A stretch of DNA of 64,000 nucleotides from Robbsia betulipollinis (GTDB lineage Bacteria > Pseudomonadota > Gammaproteobacteria > Burkholderiales > Burkholderiaceae): positions 100,676-164,675 of the forward strand of contig NZ_JAPMXC010000003.1 of assembly GCF_026624755.1 (NCBI RefSeq), given 5' to 3'. The notes beneath the pieces were generated by a model. It was not told the DNA's origin. It worked only from the letters and a program-made list of their open reading frames with translations, and searched no databases. Made by a program: the position numbers and the translations under genes. The first letter of the stretch is position 1, and each line of letters begins with the position of its first letter. Shown here in pieces: positions 33,871 to 43,670 of this stretch.

Positions 33871-33975
33871 CGCCTCAGAGCCCCGCGCCTCAGAGCCCCG
33901 CGCCTCAGAGCCCCGCGCCTCAGAGCCCCGCGCCTCAGAGCCCCGCGCCTCAGAGCCCCGCGCCTCAGAGCCCCG
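33871..33975. repeat. Seven perfect 15-bp tandem repeats
   Basis: The unit CGCCTCAGAGCCCCG is repeated seven times without a mismatch between the convergent cyaY and mrcA genes. Each unit carries a TGA in the mrcA frame on the minus strand, and the mrcA stop lies in the first unit it meets. The copy number could therefore change without altering either protein. Confidence 0.95.
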
Positions 33976-36442
33976 CGCCGGCGCCGGTGGTGCCGTCGCC
34001 GCCCGTGGCGGCACCATCGCCGCTGCCGCCGCTGCTGCCGCCTGTACTGAACATGTCGAGCACCTGCTGACGCTCGCTGTCGTCGATCGCCGGCGTGCCT
34101 TCCGCGTTGGGCTGGCTGATGCCCACCGTCGCCACGAAGCCCGCGCCGGGTGTCTTGTCCGCCAGGTATAGCTCGCCGCCCAGCGTTGCGACGCCTTCGG
34201 GCACCGACGGTTTGTATTCCGGCACGCCTTTCAACGCATGGCGCATGTAGTCCGTCCAGACCGGCAGCGCGATGCCGCCGCCGGTTTCCTTGTCGCCCAG
34301 CGAGCGCGGCTGATCGTAGCCGATCCATGCCACCGCGACCAGCGAGCGCTGATAGCCGGCAAACCAGGCGTCGCGCGAATCATTGGTGGTGCCGGTCTTG
34401 CCGGCCAGGTCGCCGCGCTTGAGCACGTTCGTGCGGGCGCCGGTGCCGCGCGTCGCCACGTCGTGCAGCAGGCTGTACATGATGTAGTCGTTCGGCGCGG
34501 TGATGACGCGTGGCGCGTTCGCGTCGGCCACCAGCGGCTGCGCGCGCGAGACCACCGCGCCGTTGATGTCGGTGATTTCGGCGATGAGATAGGGGTTGAC
34601 GCGGTAGCCGCCGTTGGCGAATACCGAATAGCCGCTCGCCATCTGCAGCGGCGTCACCAGGCCCGCGCCCAGCGCCATCGGCAGATACGCGGGCTGTTTG
34701 TCCGCGTCGAAGCCGAAACGCGTGACATAGTCCTGCGCGTACTTCGGCCCGATATGCTGCATGATCCGCACGGTGACGAGGTTCTTCGACTTCATCAGCG
34801 CGGTGCGCATCGTCATCGGGCCATCGAAACTGCCGCCGTAGTTCTTGGGCGCCCAGGCCTTGCCGCCCGCCGGCGCCGGGAAGAAGAGCGGCGCATCGTC
34901 GATCAGCGTCGCCGGCCCGAGGCCCTGTTCGAGCGAGGCCGAATAGATGAAGGGCTTGAAGCTCGACCCCGGCTGGCGCCAGGCCTGCGTGACGTGATTG
35001 AACTTGTTCTTGTTGAAATCGAAGCCGCCGACCAGCGCGCGCATTGCGCCGTCCTGCGGCGTGAGCGACACCAGCGCACCCTCGACCTGCGGCAGCTGCG
35101 TGATCTGCCAGGCGGGCGCCGCCTTGCCTTCCTTGCCGGATGTCTCGTCCTGGCGCACGAGGCGGATCACCGATCCCCGGCGGATGCGGGCCCGCTCCTT
35201 GTCCTTCGCGCCGGCCGGCAGCGCGCCCGCCGCGAAGCGCAGGCCGTTGCCGGTGATGTCGATCGTCTCGCCGCTCGGGAGCATGGCGCGCACCGCGTTG
35301 CGGTCCGCGGCCAGCACCACCGCCGCCACGATCTCGCCGTTGTCCGGATGCTTCAGCAGCGTCGCCTCGATCGTCTCGTTGCGCTCGTCCTCGTTCTCGG
35401 GAAGCGTGACGAAGGCCTCCGGACCGCGATAGCCATGCCTTTTGTCGTAGTCCATGATGCCCGAGCGCACCGCCTCGTAGGCCGCCTCCTGGTCGCCCGA
35501 ATCGATCGTCGTCACGATGTTCAGGCCGCGGGTGTAGGCCTCTTCATGGTACTGGGCGAACATCATCTGCCGGACGATCTCGGCGATGTATTCCGCGTGG
35601 ACCGAGAACTCGACGCGCGTCGCGTGCACATGCACGTTTTCGGCGAGCGCCTGCTCGTACTGGTCGCGCTGAATGTAGCCGAGGTCGAGCATCCGCTTCA
35701 GGATATAGCGCTGGCGGATCTGTGCGCGCTTGGGATTGGTGATCGGGTTGTTCGCCGAAGGCGCCTTCGGCAGGCCCGCCAGCATCGCGGCCTGCGCGAG
35801 CGTGATGTCCTTCAGTCCCTTGCCGAAATAGACCTCCGCCGCGCTCGCGAAACCGTACGCGCGCTGTCCCAGATAGATCTGGTTCATGTACAGCTCGAGG
35901 ATCTGATCCTTGGTCAGCGCGTTCTCGATCTTGTACGAGAGCAGCATCTCGTAGATCTTCCGGGTATAGGTCTTTTCGCTCGACAGAAAGAAATTGCGCG
36001 CCACCTGCATCGTGATCGTGCTCGCGCCCTGCGCGCTGCCGCCACGGATCACGTTCGCCACGCCGGCACGGACGATGCCGACGAAGTCGATGCCGCCGTG
36101 CTGGTAGAAACGGTCGTCCTCGACGGCCAGCACCGCTTTTTTCATCATGTCCGGGATGTCGTCGAAACGCACCACCTTGCGGCGTTCCTCGCCGAACTCG
36201 CCGATCAGCACATGGTCGGCGGTATAGATCCGCATCGGCACCTTCGGGCGGTAATCCGTGACGGCGTCGAGCGAGGGCAGCTGCGGTCCCGCTACCAGCA
36301 GCGCGTATCCCAGCAACAACGCCACCAGCACGCCGAGCGCGACGATCAGTCCGGCCATCCAGAGCAGCGTGGCGGCCAGCCATGAGCGACGCCGGGGCGG
36401 CGGCGGCGGCGGGGTCTGCTGAGGCGACGTGGCGTGTGGCAT
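33965..36442 (-). CDS. mrcA: Penicillin-binding protein 1A
   Basis: PBP1A is a bifunctional enzyme that polymerises and cross-links peptidoglycan. The 825-residue product has an N-terminal membrane anchor (about residues 22-50), a GT51 transglycosylase domain with the catalytic glutamate Glu108 in AVEDDRFYQHGG and GASTITMQVARNFFL, an OB-like insert, and a transpeptidase domain with SSFK (Ser493 nucleophile, Lys496), an SKN motif and KTGTTND. The C-terminal tail is Gly/Ser/Thr-rich and ends inside the 15-bp repeat array. It is divergent from the pil genes, the usual arrangement. Confidence 0.95.
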   Translation of the reverse strand: MPHATSPQQTPPPPPPRRRSWLAATLLWMAGLIVALGVLVALLLGYALLVAGPQLPSLDAVTDYRPKVPMRIYTADHVLIGEFGEERRKVVRFDDIPDMMKKAVLAVEDDRFYQHGGIDFVGIVRAGVANVIRGGSAQGASTITMQVARNFFLSSEKTYTRKIYEMLLSYKIENALTKDQILELYMNQIYLGQRAYGFASAAEVYFGKGLKDITLAQAAMLAGLPKAPSANNPITNPKRAQIRQRYILKRMLDLGYIQRDQYEQALAENVHVHATRVEFSVHAEYIAEIVRQMMFAQYHEEAYTRGLNIVTTIDSGDQEAAYEAVRSGIMDYDKRHGYRGPEAFVTLPENEDERNETIEATLLKHPDNGEIVAAVVLAADRNAVRAMLPSGETIDITGNGLRFAAGALPAGAKDKERARIRRGSVIRLVRQDETSGKEGKAAPAWQITQLPQVEGALVSLTPQDGAMRALVGGFDFNKNKFNHVTQAWRQPGSSFKPFIYSASLEQGLGPATLIDDAPLFFPAPAGGKAWAPKNYGGSFDGPMTMRTALMKSKNLVTVRIMQHIGPKYAQDYVTRFGFDADKQPAYLPMALGAGLVTPLQMASGYSVFANGGYRVNPYLIAEITDINGAVVSRAQPLVADANAPRVITAPNDYIMYSLLHDVATRGTGARTNVLKRGDLAGKTGTTNDSRDAWFAGYQRSLVAVAWIGYDQPRSLGDKETGGGIALPVWTDYMRHALKGVPEYKPSVPEGVATLGGELYLADKTPGAGFVATVGISQPNAEGTPAIDDSERQQVLDMFSTGGSSGGSGDGAATGGDGTTGAGAGL

Positions 36443-36736
36443 AGGGGAACCGTAAGGAAGGTCGCCGGATTATAGCTGCCCGCCAGTATCCCCCCACAAA
36501 AATGGTGCGTTGTGGGCGTCCGTGCTTGCGGCGTCGGTGCTTGCGGCGTCCGTGCGCACGGCGTGGATCCCGGATGGACGTCGCGGGCCGGCTGCTGGTG
36601 GCGGTCGCCTTGCCGGTACGCGGTTGGCGCACGGGGCGTTCTCGCCATTCGGACAGCTGTCTCGCCGGGCGGTCATTTCCGACAATGTCCTCGATCGCCG
36701 GCATGGGGACGGCGCGCCACGATGGAGGCACTACAG

Positions 36737-38074
36737 ATGCGATATTGGAAACGGATGGCCCGCGCAGCGGATATCGTCCGACACACGGCACATGGCGTCG
36801 AAATCACGTCGCGCGAAATCCGCCTGATTCGTCTGAGCCGGTCGGCCGCGAGCGCTCGTCCGGTACGCGAGGACGGCAGGTGCATCCAGGTCGACGATGC
36901 GGTGCGTCATCCGCTTCCGCCCGGCATCGTCGTGGGTGCCGACATCGTCGACCCCGAGGCGCTGTCGCGTGCCCTGAACGAATGCTTCTCGCAGCAGGCA
37001 GCACGTCTCGCGCAACGTGCGGCGCCATTGGCGGCCTGCGGGGCGTTGGATGCGATGCCGGAGGTGATGCCGAATGTGATGCCGAATGTGATGCCGGCGC
37101 TGCCCCCTGAACGCGCCGCATCCGGCGGCGCGGTACGCATTGCGCTGGCTTTGTGCCCCTCCGTGGTCGCGCAGGGCACCGTCGCGCTGGACGAATTGAT
37201 CCCCGGTTTCAGCATGCGTTTGCCGGGGCGGCTGGACGAGGCGGCGTTCGACGCACTGGAGCCCTGGGTGTCCCTGCACGCGCAGAAGATCAGCGGCATC
37301 GATCCGGGTGAACTGATCGTCGACTGGTATCCCGTCGTGTCCGGTGACCCCGAGCGGGTCGTCGTCGCGGCGACGCAGCGGCACTATCTCGATATCCGGC
37401 AGGGCGTCGCCGATGCCGCGGGTTTGCATCTGGGCGCCTTGTGCGATGCGTCGATCGCCGCGCTCGACGCCTGCCGTTTCGTCGTCGCGCAGTGCCTGCA
37501 TACGCGCTGCGACGACGTCGACGTCGTGTCGTCGTCCCCGGTGATCGGCGGCGCGTGTTTTTCCCCGGCGCCGGCGCGGTCGCAGCCGCCGCAGCGCGCG
37601 CAGCGCGGGGCGCATGCGCGCTGGGCGCCGGCGACGTCGGCCACGCTGCCTGAGGCGCAGCGGCTGGTGGCCGAGGCGCGCCGCGCCTATGCGGATGGTG
37701 GCGGCGCGCTCCCGCAGGCGGCCGAGCAGCGTTTTGCCGCGCTGTGGCTCGGCGAGCGGGCCTGGCGCGCGTGGGCTTTCACCGCGAGTGGCGCGACGCT
37801 CGAGGAATGGGTGTTGCCGGATCCCCGCGATCCCGCCGCGCTGGTCGCGGCATTGCGGGAACAGGCGGGTGAACTGGCGCTGACGCTGGTGGCGGGCGAG
37901 TGCGACGTGCTGGCGCCCGTGGGCGGGCTGCGGGCACTGGGCAGCGCGTTGTGCTGCCCGGTGATCGAGTTCGACGCCTCGACATGCTGCCGGGGTCCGG
38001 CCGCCACGTCGCAACAGCTCGGGCCGGCGGCGTCGGTGGCGTTCGGGCTGGCGTTTCGCGAGCTGCTGCCGTGA
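36737..38074 (+). CDS. pilM: PilM-like type IV pilus assembly protein
   Basis: PilM is a cytoplasmic actin-like protein that recruits PilN to the pilus alignment complex. The 445-residue product is diverged and is assigned mainly by context: it is followed by overlapping PilN-, PilO/PilP- and PilQ-like genes and stands opposite mrcA. The start at 36737 has GGAGG (36724-36728) at proper spacing; an ATG at 36722 is in frame. An internal MPNVMPNVMP repeat lies near residue 115. The 294 bases between mrcA and this gene hold a short 15-bp repeat (36506-36565) and no clear promoter. Confidence 0.65.
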   Translation: MRYWKRMARAADIVRHTAHGVEITSREIRLIRLSRSAASARPVREDGRCIQVDDAVRHPLPPGIVVGADIVDPEALSRALNECFSQQAARLAQRAAPLAACGALDAMPEVMPNVMPNVMPALPPERAASGGAVRIALALCPSVVAQGTVALDELIPGFSMRLPGRLDEAAFDALEPWVSLHAQKISGIDPGELIVDWYPVVSGDPERVVVAATQRHYLDIRQGVADAAGLHLGALCDASIAALDACRFVVAQCLHTRCDDVDVVSSSPVIGGACFSPAPARSQPPQRAQRGAHARWAPATSATLPEAQRLVAEARRAYADGGGALPQAAEQRFAALWLGERAWRAWAFTASGATLEEWVLPDPRDPAALVAALREQAGELALTLVAGECDVLAPVGGLRALGSALCCPVIEFDASTCCRGPAATSQQLGPAASVAFGLAFRELLP

Positions 38075-38724
38075 TCTGGCCGCTGGCGCGCACCCTGCCC
38101 GCTGCGCCGCACGGCATGCCGCAGCCGACCGCGGGCTTCGACCTGACGCCCTGGCGTGCCAGGCGTGTGCGGGCATGGCGCCGTCGCGGACGAGCGGGTT
38201 TCGTCCTGGCGCTTCTGCTGGGGCTGGCGGGCGCGGCGCTGCTGCAACGGCTGGCACTGCGCCAGCAGCAGCTTGACGAAGCGCGCCGCCAGCAGCTCGA
38301 ACAGCGGCTTGCCGCGCTGGCGCCGGGCGAGGGCGACGTGCGCCGGCTCGAAACGTGGATTGCCGCGCAGGAGGCCGGGCAGGCGCGGCAAGCCGCGCTT
38401 GAACCGAGGCGGCGTCGGGTCGTCGCGCTTCTCGAAGCCCTGGGAGATGCCGCGCAGGACGGCGTCGCGCTGACCACGGTGGATTTTGCCACCGATGCAC
38501 GCGGCCGCGCGCGCGTCCGGCTGGCCGGCCTGGCGGACGATGCCGACGCCATCGCGCGCTGGAGCCGCCGGCTGGCGGCGCACACCGGCATCGATGCGGT
38601 CGCGCTCGATGAACTGCGGCTGCTGGACGCGGCGGCACCTCCCGGCGCGACCGCCACGCCGGGTCTGCAGCTGTTTCGGGTCACGGTGCGGCTCGCCGCG
38701 GTACACGAAACGGGTGCGCGATGA
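38071..38724 (+). CDS. pilN: PilN-like inner-membrane pilus protein
   Basis: The 217-residue product starts at a GTG overlapping the pilM stop (GTGA). It has a short cytoplasmic N-terminus containing FDLTPWR, resembling the PilN segment that docks on PilM, then one membrane helix (about residues 44-63), a coiled-coil rich in Gln/Glu/Arg and a periplasmic ferredoxin-like domain. This architecture is that of PilN. It overlaps the next gene by four bases. Confidence 0.7.
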   Translation: MIWPLARTLPAAPHGMPQPTAGFDLTPWRARRVRAWRRRGRAGFVLALLLGLAGAALLQRLALRQQQLDEARRQQLEQRLAALAPGEGDVRRLETWIAAQEAGQARQAALEPRRRRVVALLEALGDAAQDGVALTTVDFATDARGRARVRLAGLADDADAIARWSRRLAAHTGIDAVALDELRLLDAAAPPGATATPGLQLFRVTVRLAAVHETGAR

Positions 38725-39941
38725 TCGCCGAACCCGTGCCGCTCCAGCTGGGCATGTTGCTGGCGCTGCCGTTTCACGCCTGGCCGCTGGCCTGGCGGCT
38801 TGGCGGCTGGAGTGTCGTCGCGACGGTCGTGGCGGGATCCGTGCACGCGTATCACGCCCATGCGGGGCGGGAGGCGACGCGCGGCGAGGCGGCAGGCGAG
38901 ACGCGCATCCTGGCGCGGATCGCCGAGGCCGAGCGTCGCATCGCGGCGCTGCCCGCCCTGCGTGCGCGCGCCGGCAAGCTGGCGCGGCCGGGACGGCCCG
39001 TGCCGGTGCTGGTCGCCGAGGCGCCGGGCGCGCACGGTGTCACGGCGCCTGCCGTCGCCCGCAGTGCCGGCGCCGCAAGCGATCCGTCCGCCGCGTTGCT
39101 TGGCTGGATCGAGCAGTCGGTGCTCGCGAGCCGGGTCAGCCTGCTGGCCTTCGAGCCTGTCGCGGCGTCCGGCGCGCGGCCGATGTGGGAGGGGGCAGCG
39201 ATGCGCACCGAGCTATCCGGTGCCGACGGGGCCGGCGGCGATGCGTCGGGCGGTAGCGATCTGTCGGGCATCGATGCGTCGGGCGTCGATGCGTCGGGCG
39301 TCGCCGGGTCGGCTGCCGATCTGTCGGGCATCGATATGTCGGGTGGCGATGTGCCGGGTGGCGGCGGTGCGGATGCGGATGCGGATGCGGATGCGGATGC
39401 GGATGCGGATGCGGATGCGGATGCGGGCGGACCCGACGCGTGGGGCACGGTACCCTCGGCCACCGGGACGGCGGCTGTGGCGCCCTGGCGCGGGCGCGCC
39501 GCGCGCTTGCGGGTCGAGGGCAATTACCCGCAGGTGCGCGATCTGCTCGACCGGCTGGCGCGTACCCGGCCGGCGCTGTTGATCGATGCCGCGACATTGC
39601 GTGCCACGGGCGGCAGGGTGTCGCTGACGCTGCGCTTTCAGGCGCTCGACGACGGCGAATTCGCGCTGCGGCCCGCCGCGTCGCGTCCGCCGGGGGAGGG
39701 GACACGGGCGAATCCGTTCGCGCGTCGGCGTCTGCCCGACGCTACCGGCGCCGCGCGCCTGCTGGGAACGCTCGTCGCGGGACGCCGTCGGGCGGCGTTG
39801 CTGGCCCTGGAGCAAACGACGCATTTCGTCGAGATCGGCGGCATGGTGGGCGATGCGCGCGTTCAGGCAATTGGCCGCGATTCGACGACGCTCGCGCCGC
39901 TGGCCGACGGGACGCCGCGCACGTTGCGGCTTCGGGAATGA
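38721..39941 (+). CDS. PilO/PilP-like fusion protein of the pilus alignment complex
   Basis: The 406-residue product looks like two proteins in one. The N-terminal part has a membrane segment (about residues 20-45) and a coiled-coil like PilO. A Gly/Ser/Asp-rich linker with nine Ala-Asp pairs (near residues 217-234) follows, then a small fold with VEGNYPQVRDLLDRLARTRP, as in the PilO C-terminal domain. The last 80 residues (NPFARRRLP, then ALEQTTHFVEIGGMVGDARV) resemble PilP, which links the inner-membrane complex to the PilQ secretin, but with no PilP lipobox of its own. Stop and start overlaps tie it to pilN and pilQ. Confidence 0.65.
   Translation: MIAEPVPLQLGMLLALPFHAWPLAWRLGGWSVVATVVAGSVHAYHAHAGREATRGEAAGETRILARIAEAERRIAALPALRARAGKLARPGRPVPVLVAEAPGAHGVTAPAVARSAGAASDPSAALLGWIEQSVLASRVSLLAFEPVAASGARPMWEGAAMRTELSGADGAGGDASGGSDLSGIDASGVDASGVAGSAADLSGIDMSGGDVPGGGGADADADADADADADADADAGGPDAWGTVPSATGTAAVAPWRGRAARLRVEGNYPQVRDLLDRLARTRPALLIDAATLRATGGRVSLTLRFQALDDGEFALRPAASRPPGEGTRANPFARRRLPDATGAARLLGTLVAGRRRAALLALEQTTHFVEIGGMVGDARVQAIGRDSTTLAPLADGTPRTLRLRE
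39369..39422 (+). repeat. Nine GCGGAT hexanucleotide repeats in coding sequence
   Basis: The unit GCGGAT is repeated nine times in the PilO/PilP-like gene and encodes an Ala-Asp run in the linker. Gain or loss of units by slippage would keep the frame and only change linker length. Confidence 0.95.
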
Positions 39942-41698
39942 ACGCCATGGCGGTCGTACCGGCGCGACGCGAGCCGTACCGGGAGCGGCGTGGCGCGTTT
40001 CGGCGCGCGTCCCGCCGCTGGCTCGCAGCCGGGCTCGCGGTGGCCTTGTTGTCGGCCGGTACATCCATGGCCCGCGCCGATGTGTCACGCCCGAACATCG
40101 TCGCGGCCGAGCCGCGGCGCGCGCGCGACGTCGTACCGGAGGCGGTGGTGGTGGATGAGGGCATGGCGGATCGCGACAGCGCATTGCGCACCGCTTTCGA
40201 TGCATTGCCGCCGATCGCGCGCGAGGCGACCGCCATGCGCGCGCCGGACGCCGAAACCGCCGCGGACGCCGAAACCGCCGCGGACGCCGAAACCGCCGCG
40301 GATCCCGCAACGCCGTCCAATGCCGCTGTGGACCGCGCCGTCCCCGTGGAGGCGTCCGCTCCCGGCGCGGCGTCTTCACTCGACGTGGCGTCTTCTTCTG
40401 ACCTGGCCTCTTTCTCCGACGTTGGGTCTTCCCCCGATGTTTCCTCCACGGCCGGCGCGGCGGACCGCGGCGCGCCGATTTCGCTCGACTTCGAGCGCGC
40501 GGCGTTGCGGGATGTATTGCAGGCGTTCGCCCGCTTCACCGGTCTGAACATCGTCGCCAGCCCGGCGATCGGCGGCGAGGCGACGCTGCGGCTGCGGGAC
40601 GTGCCCTGGCGTCAGGCGTTCGCGGTTCTGCTCGACGCGCACGGGTTGGCGATGCGCGAACGCGGTCCGGTGATATGGGTCGCGCCCGCCGCGGAAATCG
40701 CCAGGCGCAGCCGCGACCGGCATGACGCGCAGGCGCGGCAAGCGGCGGCGGAGCCGCTGGCGAGCCGCGTATTCGATCTGCATTACCAGCGCGCCGAGGA
40801 CATTCATCGCCTGTTGAGCGGCACGGGACAGCAACTGCTGTCCAAACGCGGGGCGGCGAGCGCGGACGTGCGCAGCAACCGGCTGTTCGTGACCGATATT
40901 TCCGGCCGGCTCGAGCAGATCGCGCGGATGATCGCCGCGTTCGACCTGCCCGCCCGGCAGGTGATGATCGAGGCGCGGATCGTCGAGGCGGACGACGGGG
41001 TATCCCGCAACCTGGGGGTGCGGCTCGGGCTGACGGGCGACGCGCCGGGTACGCGGATCGCTGCCCCGGGCGGCACGTTCTACGATCTGCCGGCGGCCGC
41101 GCTCGGCGGCATGGCGCCTGCGCAGATCGGCTTGACGCTGTTTCGGCCGGGAGTCAATCGTCTGCTGACGCTGGAGTTGAGTGCGCTGGAAGCGGATGGC
41201 CGCGGCACGATCCTGTCGAGCCCGCGTGTCGTGACCACGGATCGCAGCACGGCGATCATCGAGCAGGGCACCGAACTGCCTTACCAGGCGAAGGTTCGCA
41301 ACGGCGTGTCGGGTCTGCAGTTCCGCCGCGCGTCGCTGCGGCTGGAGGTGACGCCGCACATCACGCCGGATTACCGGGTGTCGCTCGATGTACAGGTGTC
41401 GAAGGACAGCATCGGCGCCGAGACGGCCGCCGGCGCGGCCATCGACACCAAGCATGTCAAAACCCAGGTCGAGGTCGATAATGGCGGAACGGTCGCGATC
41501 GGCGGCATCTACGCGCGCGCCGAGCGGCGCGATGTCGTCGGCGTGCCGGGCCTGCAGCGGTTGCCGCTGGTCGGGGCGCTGTTTCGTCGTACCACGACGG
41601 TGTCGCGGCGCAACGAATTGATCGTTTTCATCACGCCGACCGTAGTAGAAAACACCGCTGCGGCGAAGCACTCGACAAAGCAGTCATTTTCCCCGTAA
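39938..41698 (+). CDS. pilQ: Type IV pilus secretin PilQ
   Basis: PilQ forms the outer-membrane ring through which type IV pili and, in competent species, DNA pass. The 586-residue product from 39938 has a signal peptide ending near MARA, a long Ala/Asp/Ser-rich linker with repeats, a secretin N-domain (ISLDFERAALRDVLQAFARF), an N1 domain and the C-terminal secretin domain with PYQAKVRNGVSGLQFR and the signature VPGLQRLPLVGALFRR. AMIN domains of long PilQ proteins are not evident, so this is a short form. It overlaps the preceding gene by four bases and precedes aroK. Confidence 0.9.
   Translation: MNAMAVVPARREPYRERRGAFRRASRRWLAAGLAVALLSAGTSMARADVSRPNIVAAEPRRARDVVPEAVVVDEGMADRDSALRTAFDALPPIAREATAMRAPDAETAADAETAADAETAADPATPSNAAVDRAVPVEASAPGAASSLDVASSSDLASFSDVGSSPDVSSTAGAADRGAPISLDFERAALRDVLQAFARFTGLNIVASPAIGGEATLRLRDVPWRQAFAVLLDAHGLAMRERGPVIWVAPAAEIARRSRDRHDAQARQAAAEPLASRVFDLHYQRAEDIHRLLSGTGQQLLSKRGAASADVRSNRLFVTDISGRLEQIARMIAAFDLPARQVMIEARIVEADDGVSRNLGVRLGLTGDAPGTRIAAPGGTFYDLPAAALGGMAPAQIGLTLFRPGVNRLLTLELSALEADGRGTILSSPRVVTTDRSTAIIEQGTELPYQAKVRNGVSGLQFRRASLRLEVTPHITPDYRVSLDVQVSKDSIGAETAAGAAIDTKHVKTQVEVDNGGTVAIGGIYARAERRDVVGVPGLQRLPLVGALFRRTTTVSRRNELIVFITPTVVENTAAAKHSTKQSFSP
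40247..40300 (+). repeat. Three 18-bp tandem repeats in pilQ
   Basis: The 18-base unit encoding DAETAA occurs three times in succession in the low-complexity linker after the signal peptide. Copy changes would be in frame. Confidence 0.9.
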
Positions 41699-41737
41699 GC
41701 TGCGCCAGACGACGCGGCGCGGCCACCGCGGATTTTC

Positions 41738-42382
41738 GTGAAAATGAAACGGATGGGACAGCAAAAGCGTACCGGGAATGTATTTCTGATCGGGCTCATG
41801 GGCGCGGGCAAGACGACCATCGGTCGCGCGCTCGCCCGGCGGCTGGGTCGGGCCTTCTTCGACTCGGATCATGAAATCGAGGCGAGGACGGGGGTACGCG
41901 TGCCCATCATTTTCGAGCACGAAGGCGAAGAAGGGTTTCGCGCGCGCGAAGCCGAAGTCATCGACGACCTCACGCGCCGCGACGGCATCGTGCTCGCCAC
42001 CGGCGGCGGCGCGGTGCTGCGCCCGGAGAACCGCGAGAAACTGATGGCGCGCGGGACGGTGGTGTACCTGTGCGCGCATCCTCACGACCTCTGGCTGCGC
42101 ACGCGGCGCGACAAGAACCGGCCGCTGCTGCAGACCGAGGACCCGCGCGGCAAGCTCGAGGCGCTGTACGCGCTGCGTGACCCGATCTACCGTGCCAGCG
42201 CGCACTTCGTCATCGAGACCGGCCGGCCGTCGATCAACAGCCTCGCCAATACCGTGATGATGCAACTCGATCTGGCCGCGGACGGGATTTTCGACGAAGA
42301 GGATGACGACGGGGAGATGAAGGGGCTGGAGGCGGAAGCCGGCCCGGATCCCGCGCCCCCGGTCCCCGGGCGTACCGGCTGA
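41738..42382 (+). CDS. aroK: Shikimate kinase
   Basis: AroK phosphorylates shikimate with ATP in aromatic amino acid synthesis. The 214-residue product has the Walker A loop [11 protein letters not shown] near residues 19-29, the shikimate-binding [13 protein letters not shown] and [10 protein letters not shown], and RDPIYRASA. It exceeds the usual 170-180 residues because of an acidic, then Pro-rich C-terminal tail. Three ATGs within six codons could start it. The pilQ-aroK-aroB order is common in proteobacteria. Confidence 0.95.
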   Translation: MKMKRMGQQKRTGNVFLIGLMGAGKTTIGRALARRLGRAFFDSDHEIEARTGVRVPIIFEHEGEEGFRAREAEVIDDLTRRDGIVLATGGGAVLRPENREKLMARGTVVYLCAHPHDLWLRTRRDKNRPLLQTEDPRGKLEALYALRDPIYRASAHFVIETGRPSINSLANTVMMQLDLAADGIFDEEDDDGEMKGLEAEAGPDPAPPVPGRTG

Positions 42383-42470
42383 TCGGCTGATCGGCTGAAA
42401 ATCGTCCCGGATGCCGGCGTGGCGCCGGGTTCGCGCCGCGCTCGACGGCGCTCTGCGTCATAATATCGCC

Positions 42471-43670
42471 ATGATTACCGTCAACGTTGAACTCGGCGAG
42501 CGCGCCTACCCGATCCACATCGGGTCCGGCCTCATCGACCGCACCGATATCCTGCGCCCCCACATTGGCGGCTCCCTGATCGCGATCGTGACGAACACCA
42601 CGGTTGAACCGCTCTATGGGGACCGTCTGCGACATGCGCTCAAGCCGCTCGGCATCCGCATCGAGACGATCGTCTTGCCGGACGGCGAGGCGCACAAGCA
42701 CTGGGAAACGCTCAACCTGATCTTCGATCGCCTGCTCGAAGTGCGCGCCGACCGCAAGACCACGCTCGTGGCACTGGGCGGGGGCGTGGTCGGCGACATG
42801 ACGGGTTTCGCGGCGGCGACCTTCATGCGCGGCGTGCCCTTCGTGCAGGTTCCGACAACGCTGCTGGCCCAGGTGGACTCGTCGGTGGGCGGCAAGACGG
42901 GCATCAACCATCCGCGCGGCAAGAACATGATCGGCGCGTTCTATCAGCCGCAGGCCGTGATCGCGGACACCGCGGTGCTGCAGACCTTGCCGCCGCGCGA
43001 ACTGGCCGCCGGCATCGCGGAGGTCATCAAGACCGCGGCGGTGGCGGACAGCGGCTTCTTCGACTGGGTGGAAGCCCACATGGCGGCCTTGTCCGCCTGC
43101 GACGAGACGCTGCTGGGCGAGGCGGTGCGCCGTTCCTGCGAAGTCAAGGCGCGCGTCGTCGCGGCGGACGAGCGGGAGGGAGGGCTGCGCGCGATCCTGA
43201 ATTTCGGGCATACCTTCGGGCATGCGATCGAAGCGGGGCTGGGCTACGGCGCCTGGCTGCACGGCGAGGCGGTTGGCTGCGGCATGGTCATGGCCGCGGA
43301 CCTGTCCGCGCGGCTCGGTTTCATCGATGCCGCCACACGGGAACGTCTGGCGCGCGTCGTCGCGGCGGCACATTTGCCGACGCTCGGCCCCGCGCTGGGC
43401 GAGAGCCGCTATATCGATCTGATGAAAGGCGACAAGAAGGCCGAGAGCGGCGAGATCAAGTTCGTGCTGTTGAAGCGCCTTGGCGAGGCAGCCGTCAGCA
43501 GCGTGCCGCTGGCCGATCTGCAGGCGACGCTGGCCGCAACCGTGGCGCCGGCCGCCCTGCGGGTCGACGCGACCGAGACCGCGGGGCCGACGACCGGGGT
43601 GTCGGGAGCCGCGTCGGAAGTCGCATCCGGAACCGCTGCCGCGGTGGGAAATCGCGCGGGGGCGTCATGA
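42471..43670 (+). CDS. aroB: 3-dehydroquinate synthase
   Basis: AroB converts DAHP to 3-dehydroquinate using NAD and a metal. The start at 42471 gives [20 protein letters not shown]. Motifs include [20 protein letters not shown] and [18 protein letters not shown], and the metal-binding histidines of [10 protein letters not shown] and [11 protein letters not shown]. At 399 residues it is about 35 longer than usual owing to a Thr/Ala/Gly-rich C-terminal tail. Its stop overlaps the dgt start (ATGA). Confidence 0.96.
   Translation: MITVNVELGERAYPIHIGSGLIDRTDILRPHIGGSLIAIVTNTTVEPLYGDRLRHALKPLGIRIETIVLPDGEAHKHWETLNLIFDRLLEVRADRKTTLVALGGGVVGDMTGFAAATFMRGVPFVQVPTTLLAQVDSSVGGKTGINHPRGKNMIGAFYQPQAVIADTAVLQTLPPRELAAGIAEVIKTAAVADSGFFDWVEAHMAALSACDETLLGEAVRRSCEVKARVVAADEREGGLRAILNFGHTFGHAIEAGLGYGAWLHGEAVGCGMVMAADLSARLGFIDAATRERLARVVAAAHLPTLGPALGESRYIDLMKGDKKAESGEIKFVLLKRLGEAAVSSVPLADLQATLAATVAPAALRVDATETAGPTTGVSGAASEVASGTAAAVGNRAGAS

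Noticed and set aside
33871-33975. Possible CRISPR array
   Set aside because: The 15-bp units are contiguous with no spacers, so this is a tandem repeat.
33852-34171. Plus-strand open frame over the 15-bp repeats
   Set aside because: It only encodes the repeat and the reverse of the mrcA tail.
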